Below are positions 26,862 through 35,682 of a stretch of 64,000 nt of DNA, in pieces. The notes below the pieces were generated by a model. That model was not told the DNA's origin, did no database searches, and saw only the letters and a list, made by a program, of their open reading frames with translations. The position numbers and the translations under genes are program-made. Source of the stretch: Polyangiaceae bacterium (lineage in GTDB: Bacteria; Myxococcota_A; Polyangia; Polyangiales; Polyangiaceae). How positions within the stretch are numbered: position 1 is the stretch's first letter; every line of letters begins with the position of its first letter. The DNA is taken from the NCBI GenBank assembly GCA_016712345.1, contig JADJRH010000011.1, positions 3,348,001 through 3,412,000 of the forward strand, read 5' to 3'.

Positions 26862-27254
26862 CCCGCGTTTACTCTTCCCACGCAAGCGCCAAATGGATCA
26901 AAAACGCGCATTGCACAGGGAAACGGGGCTGCGTGAAATCCAACGCACCTTTTTTCAGGGGCGGGGGGCTCTCGCCCCCCGCAACGCCCCCCCACCCTAT
27001 TGCCCCGCCGTGCCTCGGCGCCGTTTGTTCGCGCGGGCGCCGAGGTTTCGCGCGCCTGGGGGCGATGCCTGCGGGCAAGAAGGCGAGGAAGGCGCCCCAA
27101 AACAGCTTCCGAACCATTCGGAACGCGTTATGCGGTTTGCACATCGCCTTCCGAACCATTCGGAACGCCTTTGGGGGATTTTTGATCGCCTTCCGACCCG
27201 TTCGGAACGCCTTTGGGGAATTTTCAATCGCCTTCCGCGCACGGTGTGCGACAT
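26862..27254 (+). repeat. Composite repeat A2-B2-C2-D1, with three 42-bp tandem units
   Basis: In order: module A (26862-26915), module B (26933-27035, GTGAAATCCAACGCACC... then a C-run and CCGTTTGTTCGCGCG), and a hairpin with perfect 10-bp arms CCTCGGCGCC/GGCGCCGAGG (27013-27022 and 27036-27045). Module C follows (27040-27105). D1 then begins at 27106: three tandem 42-bp units (27106, 27148, 27190) each starting CTTCCGA and containing TTCGGAACGC, then a 23-base partial unit ending GTGTGCGACATG. The same order recurs at 34473-34905. Frames through it on both strands are open because 42 is a multiple of 3; I do not regard them as genes. Confidence 0.8.
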
Positions 27255-27340
27255 GCCCGTCTATCTTGTCGGCGGCCCCGGCGGCCTCTGCGTGACCTGT
27301 GCACGGCGCGGCGCTTGGCCGAGCGCGCTCGCTTGAGCGC

Positions 27341-28291
27341 TTATCGGCGCGGCTTCAGCCACGCGAAAAAACCAGCCAAGGGATGGGCTTCGGGTGCAAG
27401 CTTGGCAATGGAGCCGCCGATAATCAGAGCCAGTTGCTCGCGGAAATGGTCGGCCCGCATGTCGGCTTCCCACCGCGGGTTGGGGAGGATTTTCGACCAT
27501 AGGGGTTTGACCTTTGCCACGGCGAGCAGCGCCCTCACGAGCCCGTCGTAGGCGTTGTCATCGGTGGCGCTCTGGGCCGCGGCAAGCCAGGAGGTACAGA
27601 GTGTATCACCATCCACACAGGTCAGCGCCGCGCCGGCCTCGAAGCGACCGACACGTTTCTTCACAACATGCAGGTGCCTGGCGAGATCGGCATCGGTGGT
27701 GAGTCGCTGAGCGATGGCTGTATGCACGTTCCGAAGCGCCAGCGGTGCTCCGTCGAAAAAGGCCGACGTTTCGTCGCGCCATACCGCCTCAGTCGCCGGC
27801 AGGAAGAAGAACGCCTCTTTGTGGACTAGGGCGGTGACCCAGATGCGGTGACCAGCGTCGGGATCGCCTTTGATCAGGCCGTTTTCGTAAAGGGTGGCGT
27901 GCACGTCTTCGGTGGTTCGCCATGGGTAGCCTTCCGGCATCTCGTTCGCTTGGATGTCGAGATCCACGAGCGCGTAGAGCTTGTCGGGGGTGAGGTAAGA
28001 GGTTTCGGAAGCCAGGCGATGTTCTTCGAGCAGTGCCTGATAGACTTGAATGACTTGAGAACGTCCGCCGCAGCTGAAGAACTGGGGCAGGCGATCACCC
28101 TGCCAGTCGTTGGGGACGCAGGCCTTGTAGAAGTTTGCGTCGGGCATCGCTTCGAGGCGCCGGTAGGTCTGCGGGCTGGGAGGACCGCCCGTGCCTACGG
28201 GGAGGAGATCTCCCTCGCAGAGGATGACGAGCCTGTTTTTGATTCGACGTGACCGCAGAATGGCACTCACGAGGGCAGCAAGGTCATCCAT
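27341..28291 (-). CDS. Candidate TOPRIM/DUF4435-like effector of an ATPase-TOPRIM pair
   Basis: The 316-aa product starts with ATG at 28291, overlapping the last 8 bases of the upstream ATPase gene. TOPRIM-like marks are visible: NRLVILCEGD near residue 20 (Glu), FYKACV and FSCGGRSQVIQVYQALL near 55-85 (the G-x-S-x-V helix of DUF4435-like proteins), and KLYALVDLDIQ near 105 (the D-x-D of TOPRIM). A second half of mixed helices contains HKEAFFFLP. No signal peptide. Gene order ATPase then TOPRIM, and the overlap, match PARIS (AriA-AriB)-like defence modules. The family assignment is by motif only. Repeats lie directly downstream. Confidence 0.6.
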   Translation of the reverse strand: MDDLAALVSAILRSRRIKNRLVILCEGDLLPVGTGGPPSPQTYRRLEAMPDANFYKACVPNDWQGDRLPQFFSCGGRSQVIQVYQALLEEHRLASETSYLTPDKLYALVDLDIQANEMPEGYPWRTTEDVHATLYENGLIKGDPDAGHRIWVTALVHKEAFFFLPATEAVWRDETSAFFDGAPLALRNVHTAIAQRLTTDADLARHLHVVKKRVGRFEAGAALTCVDGDTLCTSWLAAAQSATDDNAYDGLVRALLAVAKVKPLWSKILPNPRWEADMRADHFREQLALIIGGSIAKLAPEAHPLAGFFAWLKPRR

Positions 28292-29792
28292 GACCGGCGT
28301 CAGCCTCTTTCACCTCGGGGGCGGATGCCTCGCTGCGCCGCAGGCGAGGTTGAAGTTCGCGCACGTGGCGGGGGGTCAGCGCTTGGCAAAGCTCGTAGGA
28401 GTGGGTGGCGAGGAGGTATTGGTTTTTGGGCCCCCATTCGTGAAGGTCGCGAACGATGCCTACCTGCCAGTCTGGATGAAACGAAGCCTCGATCTCGTCG
28501 ATGAGCACAAGGGCCTCACTGGCGCTGTTCGCCCGGAGCCATGCGTAAATCATGAGGCGCTTCAGTTCCCCTTGGGAGAGGTCTTCGGGGCTCAACAGCG
28601 TCTCGGCACCGCTCTCATCGGTGATCACGAACTCAACACCCGCCACGTTGCCAGACAAGTTTACCCGCGGGCGAACTTTCTTCCCGAAGAGAAGGTTGTT
28701 CACCTCCTCCTGCAAGGTTGTGTACCGATTGCCGTAGTGTCCGCTTTTGACTGCGTTCTTGAAGTCTTCGTCGCGCGCGGACAGAAAGAGTCGAACGAGC
28801 GGCTCCACGGACAGCCAGTCATAAGCGTAGAAGCCGTCCATCGCTCCTTCCGCTTCATCGAGGCTGGTGAGGTATTCGATCTGCGGCCTTTGCTTCTGGG
28901 TCGGTGCGGCGGGGTACTTCGTCGTTTCTGGTCGTTGCTTCGTCTTGAGCAGCGCTTTGCGGGCGTCTCGATGCAAAAAAAGATACTGCTGGTTTGAAGG
29001 GCCTAACAAAAAAACCTTGGAAGATGCCGAAGAAAGGAGTTCTTCCACCTTCGCAATGCCCAGGTGGGGCGCACGACAGACAAGGGCACGCGCTTGCTGC
29101 TCCGTGGGCGGCGTGCCGCGATATGTGGTGATGTACTTATAGTCGAGCGCCGTCAGAATGCCGGTCGTTCGCTGCCAGTCGGCGACCAGCGCCTCGAATT
29201 CCACATTCCTTTGCTTGGCAGCTTCTCGACGCTGCGCGATCTCGTAGCTCAACGATTGAGCAACGTCTTGAGGGGTGCGAGCTGCTTGTAGAATACGCGG
29301 CCACCGCGAGTTCCAAGGTAGTTGCCTGATCTCTTCGGCCTGGCTCTCGGCGGGGAGGTTGGCGATTTGCTCCAGGTCTGCGAGTTGTTCTCGGACCTGT
29401 GCAAGTGAACTGCGAGCCATCTCCATCTTTCGCTCCCCATCGAACCCCGCTATCAGCGGGCTCTCAAGCTTTTCCGCGAGAAAGCGATTGCTGAGCGACA
29501 GAAACTCCAGCGCATACGACTCCCCGCCGATTCGGATGGTCAACCGGGCAATCACCTTCTGGTCACTGGCCCACGCGCCGGTGTCGCTCGCCAGAAGGTT
29601 TTGCAAGTAGGCATGGCGGCTCGGCTCGGCGCTGCAATGCAGCAGCACGAAGATGAGTTGCAGCGCGGTGCTCTTTCCCCCGCCGTTTTCGCTCCCAAGA
29701 GGAACCACCTGCGTGTCATAGACTCCCCCGAACTCCAGCACCACGTCGTGAAGAACTCGAAAGCTCGGAATCTCAATTTTCTCTACGTACAT
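28284..29792 (-). CDS. AAA/ABC-like ATPase (AriA/OLD-type) upstream of the TOPRIM-like gene
   Basis: The 502-aa product opens with YVEKIEIPSFRVLHDVVLEF and the Walker A GSENGGGKSTALQLIF near residue 33-48. It has a helical middle (~120-280, with a coiled-coil-like region around residues 120-165). The ABC signature LSQGELKRLMIYA comes near 410, Walker B ALVLIDEIEASFHPDWQ near 430, and the switch His LLATHSYEL near 460. This is the layout of AAA15/21-type (OLD/RecF-like) ATPases that act as sensors in defence pairs. The end overlaps the TOPRIM-like gene by 8 bases, so the two should be translationally coupled. I cannot place it firmly in AriA versus GajA/OLD subfamilies. Confidence 0.72.
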   Translation of the reverse strand: MYVEKIEIPSFRVLHDVVLEFGGVYDTQVVPLGSENGGGKSTALQLIFVLLHCSAEPSRHAYLQNLLASDTGAWASDQKVIARLTIRIGGESYALEFLSLSNRFLAEKLESPLIAGFDGERKMEMARSSLAQVREQLADLEQIANLPAESQAEEIRQLPWNSRWPRILQAARTPQDVAQSLSYEIAQRREAAKQRNVEFEALVADWQRTTGILTALDYKYITTYRGTPPTEQQARALVCRAPHLGIAKVEELLSSASSKVFLLGPSNQQYLFLHRDARKALLKTKQRPETTKYPAAPTQKQRPQIEYLTSLDEAEGAMDGFYAYDWLSVEPLVRLFLSARDEDFKNAVKSGHYGNRYTTLQEEVNNLLFGKKVRPRVNLSGNVAGVEFVITDESGAETLLSPEDLSQGELKRLMIYAWLRANSASEALVLIDEIEASFHPDWQVGIVRDLHEWGPKNQYLLATHSYELCQALTPRHVRELQPRLRRSEASAPEVKEADAGHG

Positions 29793-30005
29793 TTCGAGCC
29801 TCCTTCAAAGCCGGTGAACTCGCGGAAAAGCGGCAGCGCAGAGACAGAACGTTGCCGGCGTGCTTGGGTGTTGGCGGTTTCCTCGCGATTTCCGTGCAGT
29901 GAGTATCACGGCGTTTTTTTTCTGACAAGCAACCGCTCGCGGTGGGCGGCGTTTCGCGGGTCCGCCGCTCACTGTTGCCGCCGCTCGGCCCGAAACTCCC
30001 TTCCC

Positions 30006-30250
30006 GGCTGCCATTTGCGCGACCCGCGGCGTGGGCACTCGGCTCCTTGGCTGCCATTTGTGCGATCTGCCACCCAAAACTCCCCTTCTTGGCTGCCATT
30101 TACCCCACTTCCACCCGCCAACCCCCGTGCTTGGTCGCCAAGAACACCTTTTTCAGCCGCGGGGTCGCCTTTTGGCAGACATTTACGCGATGTTTCGCCG
30201 AAAATCGCAAAATTGGCCGATCAAACGGGGCAATAGTCGCAAAAACGGCC
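30006..30250 (+). repeat. Repeat E1, degenerate 42-bp tandem array
   Basis: Units start with GGC(T/A)G or GGTCG at 30006, 30049, 30091, 30133 and 30174, i.e. spacings of 43, 42, 42 and 41. The segment AAGAACACCTTTTTCAGCCGC ... TTACGCGATGTTTCGCCG (30139-30200) recurs almost unchanged at 41950-42010. The array lies ~220 bp upstream of the first Rpn-like gene. The rest of 29793-30470 shows no gene. Confidence 0.72.
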
Positions 30251-30470
30251 AATTCCCAGTCCTATTGGCCGCGCTTCCCCGCTCTCGCAACTTTGTTCGG
30301 ACGCATCACCGGGGCGGCTTGTCGCGAAAAACACCAGCCACCTGGACGAGTTCGACCGTAGCACCGAGCCTGCGTACCTTTTTTGTTCCTCGGCAAAATG
30401 ATCAAGCACGACGTCGTTTTTGAAATAACTCGGCCCCGATTTGTCCAGATATAGATTGAAAGGAGGCATC

Positions 30471-31457
30471 TTGAGTTCATCTGAGTTGCCCGACGTTGGC
30501 GAAGATGTCGATCTGACTCTTCGCCATGTTTCGCGTCAGTTTCCGAGGTCGTTCGCAAAGGCTCTTTTGCCCAATAGGGAGGAAATTACAGCGGCTACAT
30601 GGCTCGATACGCAGGTTACATCGCGGCAAAGAAGGCTTGATCGGGTCATTGAGGTTCAGGCCGGGGAGGAGCGGCGACTGGAGCATGTGGAGTGGCAATT
30701 GGAATGGGAGGCGAATGTCCCAGAACGGCTGTTTGAATATCACGTGCTGGTGGCCATGACCGTGATGGACAAAACAAGCGCAGCGCACTTGCGACCTCCC
30801 ATTCGGACCACCGTTGTATTGCTGTCCGGACGCGAGAAGCCGTGGCCAGAGTTGGGCGAATACCGCACGTCGCCGCAGAATGAGTCATTCTCTGGCGTGG
30901 CTTTTCGAATCGACGCGGTTTACCAAAAAACCGTGGCGGAGTTGTGCGGCCGATCCAGTCCATTTTGGCTGATCTTCGCGCCGCTCGCGGTGGATGCTGA
31001 TGCAAACAACATGAAATTGGCTGTGGACGAGCTGCGGGCCCGCGCTCGCGATGCAGAATTGGAGGAGTTGTTGGTGGCCATGGTGGTCATGGCAGATATC
31101 GATAAAAGAAGTAGAAATCTGAGAGAAGTCATTCTACCTTTATTGAGCGAGGAAACTGTGATGCAGAACTGGTTCTACAAACAGGGTGAAGCAAAAGGCG
31201 AAGCGCGCGGCGAAGCACGTGGAAAAGCGCTCGGCGAGGCGCAGGGCGAAGCTCGCGGCGAAGCGCGGGGGCGCGAGGCCGGCAGAGCGCTTGGCGAGGC
31301 CACGGCTCTGTTGCGCGTTCTTGAACGGCGCGGCATCGCTCTCTCGGCCGACGCGCGCGAGAAAATCCTCACCTGCACCAACACGTCGCAGCTTGAAACG
31401 TGGCTCGATCGGGCCCTCACAGCCACTGCGATCGATGAAGTCCTGACAGAATCATAG
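30471..31457 (+). CDS. PD-(D/E)XK nuclease-like (Rpn-type) protein, copy 1
   Basis: The start is TTG at 30471 with a strong AAGGAGG 4 bases upstream; the same pair occurs in copy 2. The 328-aa product carries LDRVIEV and LEHVEWQLEWE near residues 50-75, the D-...-E-x-Q core of PD-(D/E)XK-like Rpn proteins. It ends in a low-complexity linker of GEAKGEARG repeats (~245-275) and a compact helical tail (TNTSQLETWLDRAL). Rpn-type proteins are described as recombination-promoting nucleases or defence-associated. Copy 2 at 35873 is near-identical, and a third C-terminal fragment is at 40905. Copy 1 has 4 more residues in the GEARG linker than copy 2. Confidence 0.7.
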   Translation: MSSSELPDVGEDVDLTLRHVSRQFPRSFAKALLPNREEITAATWLDTQVTSRQRRLDRVIEVQAGEERRLEHVEWQLEWEANVPERLFEYHVLVAMTVMDKTSAAHLRPPIRTTVVLLSGREKPWPELGEYRTSPQNESFSGVAFRIDAVYQKTVAELCGRSSPFWLIFAPLAVDADANNMKLAVDELRARARDAELEELLVAMVVMADIDKRSRNLREVILPLLSEETVMQNWFYKQGEAKGEARGEARGKALGEAQGEARGEARGREAGRALGEATALLRVLERRGIALSADAREKILTCTNTSQLETWLDRALTATAIDEVLTES

Positions 31458-31557
31458 GCGTCATTGCCGCGGGCCCCTGATGAGCGGTCCGCTCCTGCCA
31501 GTCTCAGCCATCTGGCCAAGATTGCCGGCCTCTACCCAATCCCACCGGCGCGCGGTG

Positions 31558-31623
31558 CGCGACGTTTCGCGCGCCCAAGAGGTTGACGCTCGGGCAACAA
31601 GGCGGCGACGGCGCCCCAAAAAC
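31558..31623 (+). repeat. Repeat module C3
   Basis: It reads CGACGTTTCGCGCGCCC, then GCTCGGGCAACAAGGCGGCGA and GGCGCCCCAAAAA, and sits between the 3' ends of the convergent copy-1 gene and the DUF6602-like gene. Confidence 0.75.
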
Positions 31624-31659
31624 GCCTTCCAATATCGTTAACATGCATCAGCCATCTCC

Positions 31660-32586
31660 TTAGGATGTTGCCGACTTTCGCCGCCGCTTCGGGGCCGGCG
31701 CCAGGGCCCGCCGCATGCCAGCGACTTTGATCTTCCCCAGAACACCATCGAGTTGTCGCTGACTTTCGAATGCCGTGAATCCCGGCCTTCGTACTGCCCG
31801 GCGGCTTGGATCGTAGAACACCCCGAGGATGCCCGTGAGGAGATGCTGGAGTGTCAAGTGGCGCTCGCTTTCGCGATGAGCCATGTAGAAGTAGCGGGCT
31901 GTCCTCGGGGCATCTTGGGGGCTTGGGCGAGACTTGATGATGCTCCACTCGTCAATTGCCCCGATGTAGCCGACCGTTTCCTCGAACGTCCTGGCTGGGT
32001 CGGCCTCGTATGTCGCCCTCAGCGTGTCGAAGATCCAGCGCTGCGGGGTGATCCGGCGCTTCATGATCATGGACGTCATCCCGACCAGGGCGAGGAAAGG
32101 GCCGCGCAATGGCCTTCGATCCGGTCCTTCGCACTGACAGAGGAGTGATGTTTGTGACAGAGCAAGAGCTTCGTGCGCGATGTCGCGCGGCCTCAGGGAT
32201 TTCTTGACGGAAATGACCGCAAGCACGCCTTCTGGTGGCACAATGGCGGCGTCCGAAAAGCGCTCGTAGACAGGGTACGTTGCCGAATCGTGCACGATGA
32301 TATCAAGTTGACCCGAATGAGCATCTTGATCATGGCGCCGCTCGCGCCCGTGCATTGCGGTCTTAACCGCTGGCCTCAAGACGAAACCGGAAAACACCTC
32401 CAAGCTGCGCGGGAGGAAACGTTGGAGGAACTGCCGAAGGAGGGCTTCAACGTAGCGGCCGTCTTCAGGGGCGTGCGAAGCGCCCCGCGTCGGGCCATTG
32501 GGCAGGAGCGTCTCGAAGTGGCGATATGTAGCAAGAACTGCCTCAGCCTCAGCCGCCCAAAAATCTCTGATTCGCTTACCGTCCAT
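31660..32586 (-). CDS. DUF6602-like protein with nuclease-type core
   Basis: The 308-aa product begins with a helical region including AEAVLATYRHFETLLPNG and GRYVEALLRQFLQRFLP. Near residue 92-135 are SGQLDIIVHDSATYPVYE and VLAVISVKKSLRP, which fit the D-...-(S/E)-x-K pattern of a PD-(D/E)XK-type fold as found in DUF6602 proteins. The C-terminal ~20 residues are basic (PAPKRRRKSA). Members are common in defence islands. It converges on Rpn-like copy 1, with module C3 between. The DUF262 gene lies ~170 bp upstream on the same strand. Neither the catalytic residues nor the target can be confirmed here. Confidence 0.65.
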   Translation of the reverse strand: MDGKRIRDFWAAEAEAVLATYRHFETLLPNGPTRGASHAPEDGRYVEALLRQFLQRFLPRSLEVFSGFVLRPAVKTAMHGRERRHDQDAHSGQLDIIVHDSATYPVYERFSDAAIVPPEGVLAVISVKKSLRPRDIAHEALALSQTSLLCQCEGPDRRPLRGPFLALVGMTSMIMKRRITPQRWIFDTLRATYEADPARTFEETVGYIGAIDEWSIIKSRPSPQDAPRTARYFYMAHRESERHLTLQHLLTGILGVFYDPSRRAVRRPGFTAFESQRQLDGVLGKIKVAGMRRALAPAPKRRRKSATS

Positions 32587-32760
32587 GGTCGTTGCTTACA
32601 GAAGTGCCTCAATCTGTAGGATGGTATCAGCCCCTCGAACGGGCTGTTGAGCTGCAGACATCCTGAGCAAGCACAGCGGCCGAAGGACGCTGTGCGCCGC
32701 GATGGTGACTGCCAGCTCCAACAGCATGTTCGGCTGTTCTTCCTCTCACGTGAGTGCCAG

Positions 32761-34338
32761 TTATCCTAGAAACTCGTTTGCCGTCGATGCAAGCAACTTC
32801 CGCCTTGTAGCCAGAAAACGGTCATAATTCCCAACGCTCCAGAGCGACTCATCATCTGGGATGCATTGAGCCGCCAGATCCTTCGCTCGGATTGTTAGAC
32901 GAGGAACGTAGGAAGCAGGCTCCTCGTCGGAGATGTCAAGATTCGTTGCCTTGCTGATGATCGCATAGTTCGCGAAGGTGTTGATACTGGAGCTGTCGTA
33001 CCCGGCTTTGATCAAGAGAGCGCGCGGGAAGAAGTGATGCACTTGAAGCTCAGCGTTGTGACCGAGAACCGTGCCGTTAAGGGGAGTCTGCTTCTTCCAG
33101 TCCTTGGCTCCTCGATCGCGCAGCATGGAGACAAAAAGAGACATTGCCGGTCCGCTTCGATGGCTGACGTCGAAGTCCACCGGTTGGAGCCGTCTCAAAC
33201 GCGCCTTCGTGACGGCATACAGTTTTTCGATCGACGGCTCTCGTTGCAATCGACGTAGCACATTGTCAAGTTCACCGTGCCCAGAGCCGCTAAAGAAGCG
33301 GCGCACACATATCAGAAGCAACCATTTTCGTGCGAGGTGGCGCTGCTCGGCACTAAGAGACGTGCCGTGGACAAGGACGTAAATCAAGGGTATGAGGGCA
33401 TTGACTGAGGGCATCCATAAGTGTGAGTCCCAATGAACCGTACCAGTGACGAGTTCGACTACTTTTCCAACGGCCTTTGCGGTATTGGACCATGACTGCT
33501 GGATGGCGCTATCGTCGCCGTCATCCCACACATCCGAACCACGACGCATGTTGAGTCGTCCAGTATGAACGGCCGCAAGTGCGCTAACAAGGAAGTGCCG
33601 GGTGAATTGAAAGTTATCGTAATTTGCGGTCACGGCGGACATGCCATCAGACACAATTTGGGGTACTCGAAGTGCTAGTTCCGCCATCGCGAGGTCGGCT
33701 TTCTTTAGGCGAGTGCCGGTAGAATTGAAGCGAATGAACAGCTCAGTGGCGTCGCGATAGTTGTCCGAGCCGTACTCGGTCAACCCGATTTGATAGGACA
33801 GAATGTTTTGTAGGCGGGTGAGCGCGGCGAGAACACGGTCGCCATGCTGCTTTTCCACGTAGCCCTCCGCGTCGTCGCGTAGCCGCTGCAGAATAGGCAG
33901 TGGGGAAAAACCTTCGTGAAGGACTTCGTCTACAGCGATGTACCAAGGATCACCCGCAAGGTTCTTCGTACGCCAGGAAAAGCGGTTCGTATCCGGCTTC
34001 TGCTCGTCATCGGGCCAGAGGGCGAACAACAAGGGGTAGTTGTCATCGCCCGATCGAACAAGACTAATGGCGGTCAGGCGTTGCTGACCGTCTAGCAAGT
34101 AGCCGTAGAAGTTACGTGAATTGCCCTTTGGTCCGTGCTTGAACTTGCCAGTCGTGACGTCCATTTTTGTTTTCCACACGAGCATGTGCCCGATGGGGAG
34201 ACCCCGATAGAGGGAGTCGAAGAGCAGGATGACGTTCCGCGGTAACCATACAAAATCACGCTGAATTTCCGGGAGAAGGAGGTTGCCGTCGTCGACAAGC
34301 TGCAACAGTTCTTTCAGAGGCTTACTGGTCGTTCCCAT
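32761..34338 (-). CDS. DUF262 plus HNH (GmrSD-like) protein
   Basis: I choose the ATG at 34338 (GAGAGT ~6 bases upstream) rather than the ORF edge at 34500, because the DUF262 domain begins here. The 525-aa product has IQRDFVWLPRNVILLFDSLY, GLPIGHMLVWK and DGQQRLTAISLV near residues 20-90. These are the DUF262 nucleotide-binding motifs (the DGQQR motif is diagnostic), followed by FIRFNSTGTRLKKADLAMAEL. Near 440 is VHHFFPRALL with FANYAIISKATN after it, the HNH-type (DUF1524-like) end. The DUF262-DUF1524 combination is GmrSD-like type IV restriction (cleavage of modified DNA). It sits next to the DUF6602 gene. Confidence 0.85.
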   Translation of the reverse strand: MGTTSKPLKELLQLVDDGNLLLPEIQRDFVWLPRNVILLFDSLYRGLPIGHMLVWKTKMDVTTGKFKHGPKGNSRNFYGYLLDGQQRLTAISLVRSGDDNYPLLFALWPDDEQKPDTNRFSWRTKNLAGDPWYIAVDEVLHEGFSPLPILQRLRDDAEGYVEKQHGDRVLAALTRLQNILSYQIGLTEYGSDNYRDATELFIRFNSTGTRLKKADLAMAELALRVPQIVSDGMSAVTANYDNFQFTRHFLVSALAAVHTGRLNMRRGSDVWDDGDDSAIQQSWSNTAKAVGKVVELVTGTVHWDSHLWMPSVNALIPLIYVLVHGTSLSAEQRHLARKWLLLICVRRFFSGSGHGELDNVLRRLQREPSIEKLYAVTKARLRRLQPVDFDVSHRSGPAMSLFVSMLRDRGAKDWKKQTPLNGTVLGHNAELQVHHFFPRALLIKAGYDSSSINTFANYAIISKATNLDISDEEPASYVPRLTIRAKDLAAQCIPDDESLWSVGNYDRFLATRRKLLASTANEFLG

Positions 34339-34472
34339 TGGACTCTCTTGCTTGATGCGGATGTGATTACGTGAGAAAGACGCGACTTGGCGATTTCGTG
34401 TGCCCAACGCGCAACGGACAGTTCCGCCCATCTGCCTCCATCCCTGCCCGTCTCGCCCTTGCCGCCCCTCCA

Positions 34473-34905
34473 ATCTCTCGCGTTTACGCCCCGCATGCAA
34501 GCGCCAAATTCATCAAAAACGCGCGTTGCAGGACGAACCCTCGTGTGAAATCCAACGCACCTTTTTTCAGGGGCGGGAGGGCTGACGCCCCCCGCAACGC
34601 CCCCCACCCTGTTGCCCCGCTGTGCCTCGGCGCCGTTTGTTCGCGCGATTGGCGAGGTTTCGCGCGCCCGAGAGGCTACGTTCGGGCAACTCGGCGGCGA
34701 CGGCGCCCCAAAACAGCTTCCGAACCGTTCGGAACGCCTTTGGCGACTTGTGCATCGCCTTCCGGGCCGTTCGGAACGCGTTATGCGGTTTGCAGATCGC
34801 CTTCCGGACCGTTCGGAACGCGTTATGCGGTTTGCAGATCGCCTTCCGGACCGTTCGGAACGCCTTTGGGGAATTTTTGATCGCGTTCCGCGTACGATGT
34901 GCGAC
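34473..34905 (+). repeat. Composite repeat A3-B3-C4-D2, with four 42-bp tandem units
   Basis: Same order as at 26862: module A (34473-34529), module B (34544-34650), module C (34650-34716), then D2 with four 42-bp units (34717, 34759, 34801, 34843) and a 21-base partial ending ATGTGCGAC. Each unit carries the dyad TTCCG(A/G)(A/G/C)C-GTTCGGAA; in the first it is perfect (arms TTCCGAAC/GTTCGGAA, 34718-34734). Confidence 0.8.
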
Positions 34906-34914
34906 AAACGCGCG

Positions 34915-35682
34915 TTACTTTTCGGGCGGCGATGCCGGCGAAGCGGTTTCGGGACTTTCGCCAGCTTCTTCGGCGGTTTCGCCCGGCCGGCGCGACGATG
35001 GTTTTACGCGAGCGGCGAGTTCAGGCTTGCCGGCGATGAGCAGGAGGCCCGAGAGCGCCGTGGCGATTCCGCTGAACAGCGCGTCGTGGGCGGTCACCGC
35101 GGCGTTTCGTTCGGCAAGGGTTTTTTGCGCTTCTCGCACTTCGCGCTGAACGCTTTTGAGGTGTTGCTCCAACACGTCGCGCTTTTCGCGAAGGGAGGCG
35201 GCCACCTCGGCCACATCGAGCTTGGCGCCCTTCAATCGCGGTGGTGGAAGCTTGTTTTTCTCAAAATGGTCGGCGACTTCACCTGCAAACCGCGCCAACA
35301 CCACGGGGTCATCCGGCGCGGCGCCCTGGAAGATTGCCGCAGCGGCCTGGGAGCCATACGCGCCCACCACGATCTCGCGAAGCTCCACAAGCTCCTCCCG
35401 CAGCGCCGCGTGCGCGTTGTCGCGGGCTGTTCGAACCGCGGTGTCGTCGCCCAACTCAGCCTCATGGGCGGCATCGGCGGCGACCATCTTGTTGGCCGAC
35501 GCGTCAAGCGCGGCGCATAGAAGGTGCACCAGTGCACCAGTGTCAGGTACTTGTTGGCCCTTTTTTGCAAGCGGTTGCAACAGGGCGGTGACGGCTTCAG
35601 CGACGATGGTCGCATTGGCCTCGCCGGAAGCCATGACGCTGGATGCGCTTTTCTGACGGTAGGTGACTTGTTTGGATGCCAT
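34915..35682 (-). CDS. Hypothetical protein with coiled-coil region
   Basis: The 255-aa product has no signal peptide. Residues ~30-130 are helical and Ala-rich (VAEAVTALLQPLA, ALREELVELREIVVGAYG). A longer helical stretch follows at ~155-205 (EVAASLREKRDVLEQHLKS, REVREAQKTLAERNAAV) that looks like a coiled coil. It ends with a hydrophobic helix (ALFSGIATALSGLLLIAG) and a Pro/Glu/Ser-rich tail. The single hydrophobic helix near the C-terminus may be a membrane anchor. I recognise no family. It lies between the D2 array and the second Rpn-like copy, whose gene is divergent from it. Confidence 0.6.
   Translation of the reverse strand: MASKQVTYRQKSASSVMASGEANATIVAEAVTALLQPLAKKGQQVPDTGALVHLLCAALDASANKMVAADAAHEAELGDDTAVRTARDNAHAALREELVELREIVVGAYGSQAAAAIFQGAAPDDPVVLARFAGEVADHFEKNKLPPPRLKGAKLDVAEVAASLREKRDVLEQHLKSVQREVREAQKTLAERNAAVTAHDALFSGIATALSGLLLIAGKPELAARVKPSSRRPGETAEEAGESPETASPASPPEK

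Noticed and set aside
29793..30005. Possible small gene between the ATPase and repeat E1
   Set aside because: Frames are short, without ribosome-binding sites or recognisable sequence.
34314..34907. 197-aa minus-strand ORF of 14-residue Arg-rich repeats (and the similar ORF at 26997-27254)
   Set aside because: It is a read-through of modules D, C and B; unit differences are mainly non-synonymous and the frame is open on both strands because 42 is a multiple of 3.
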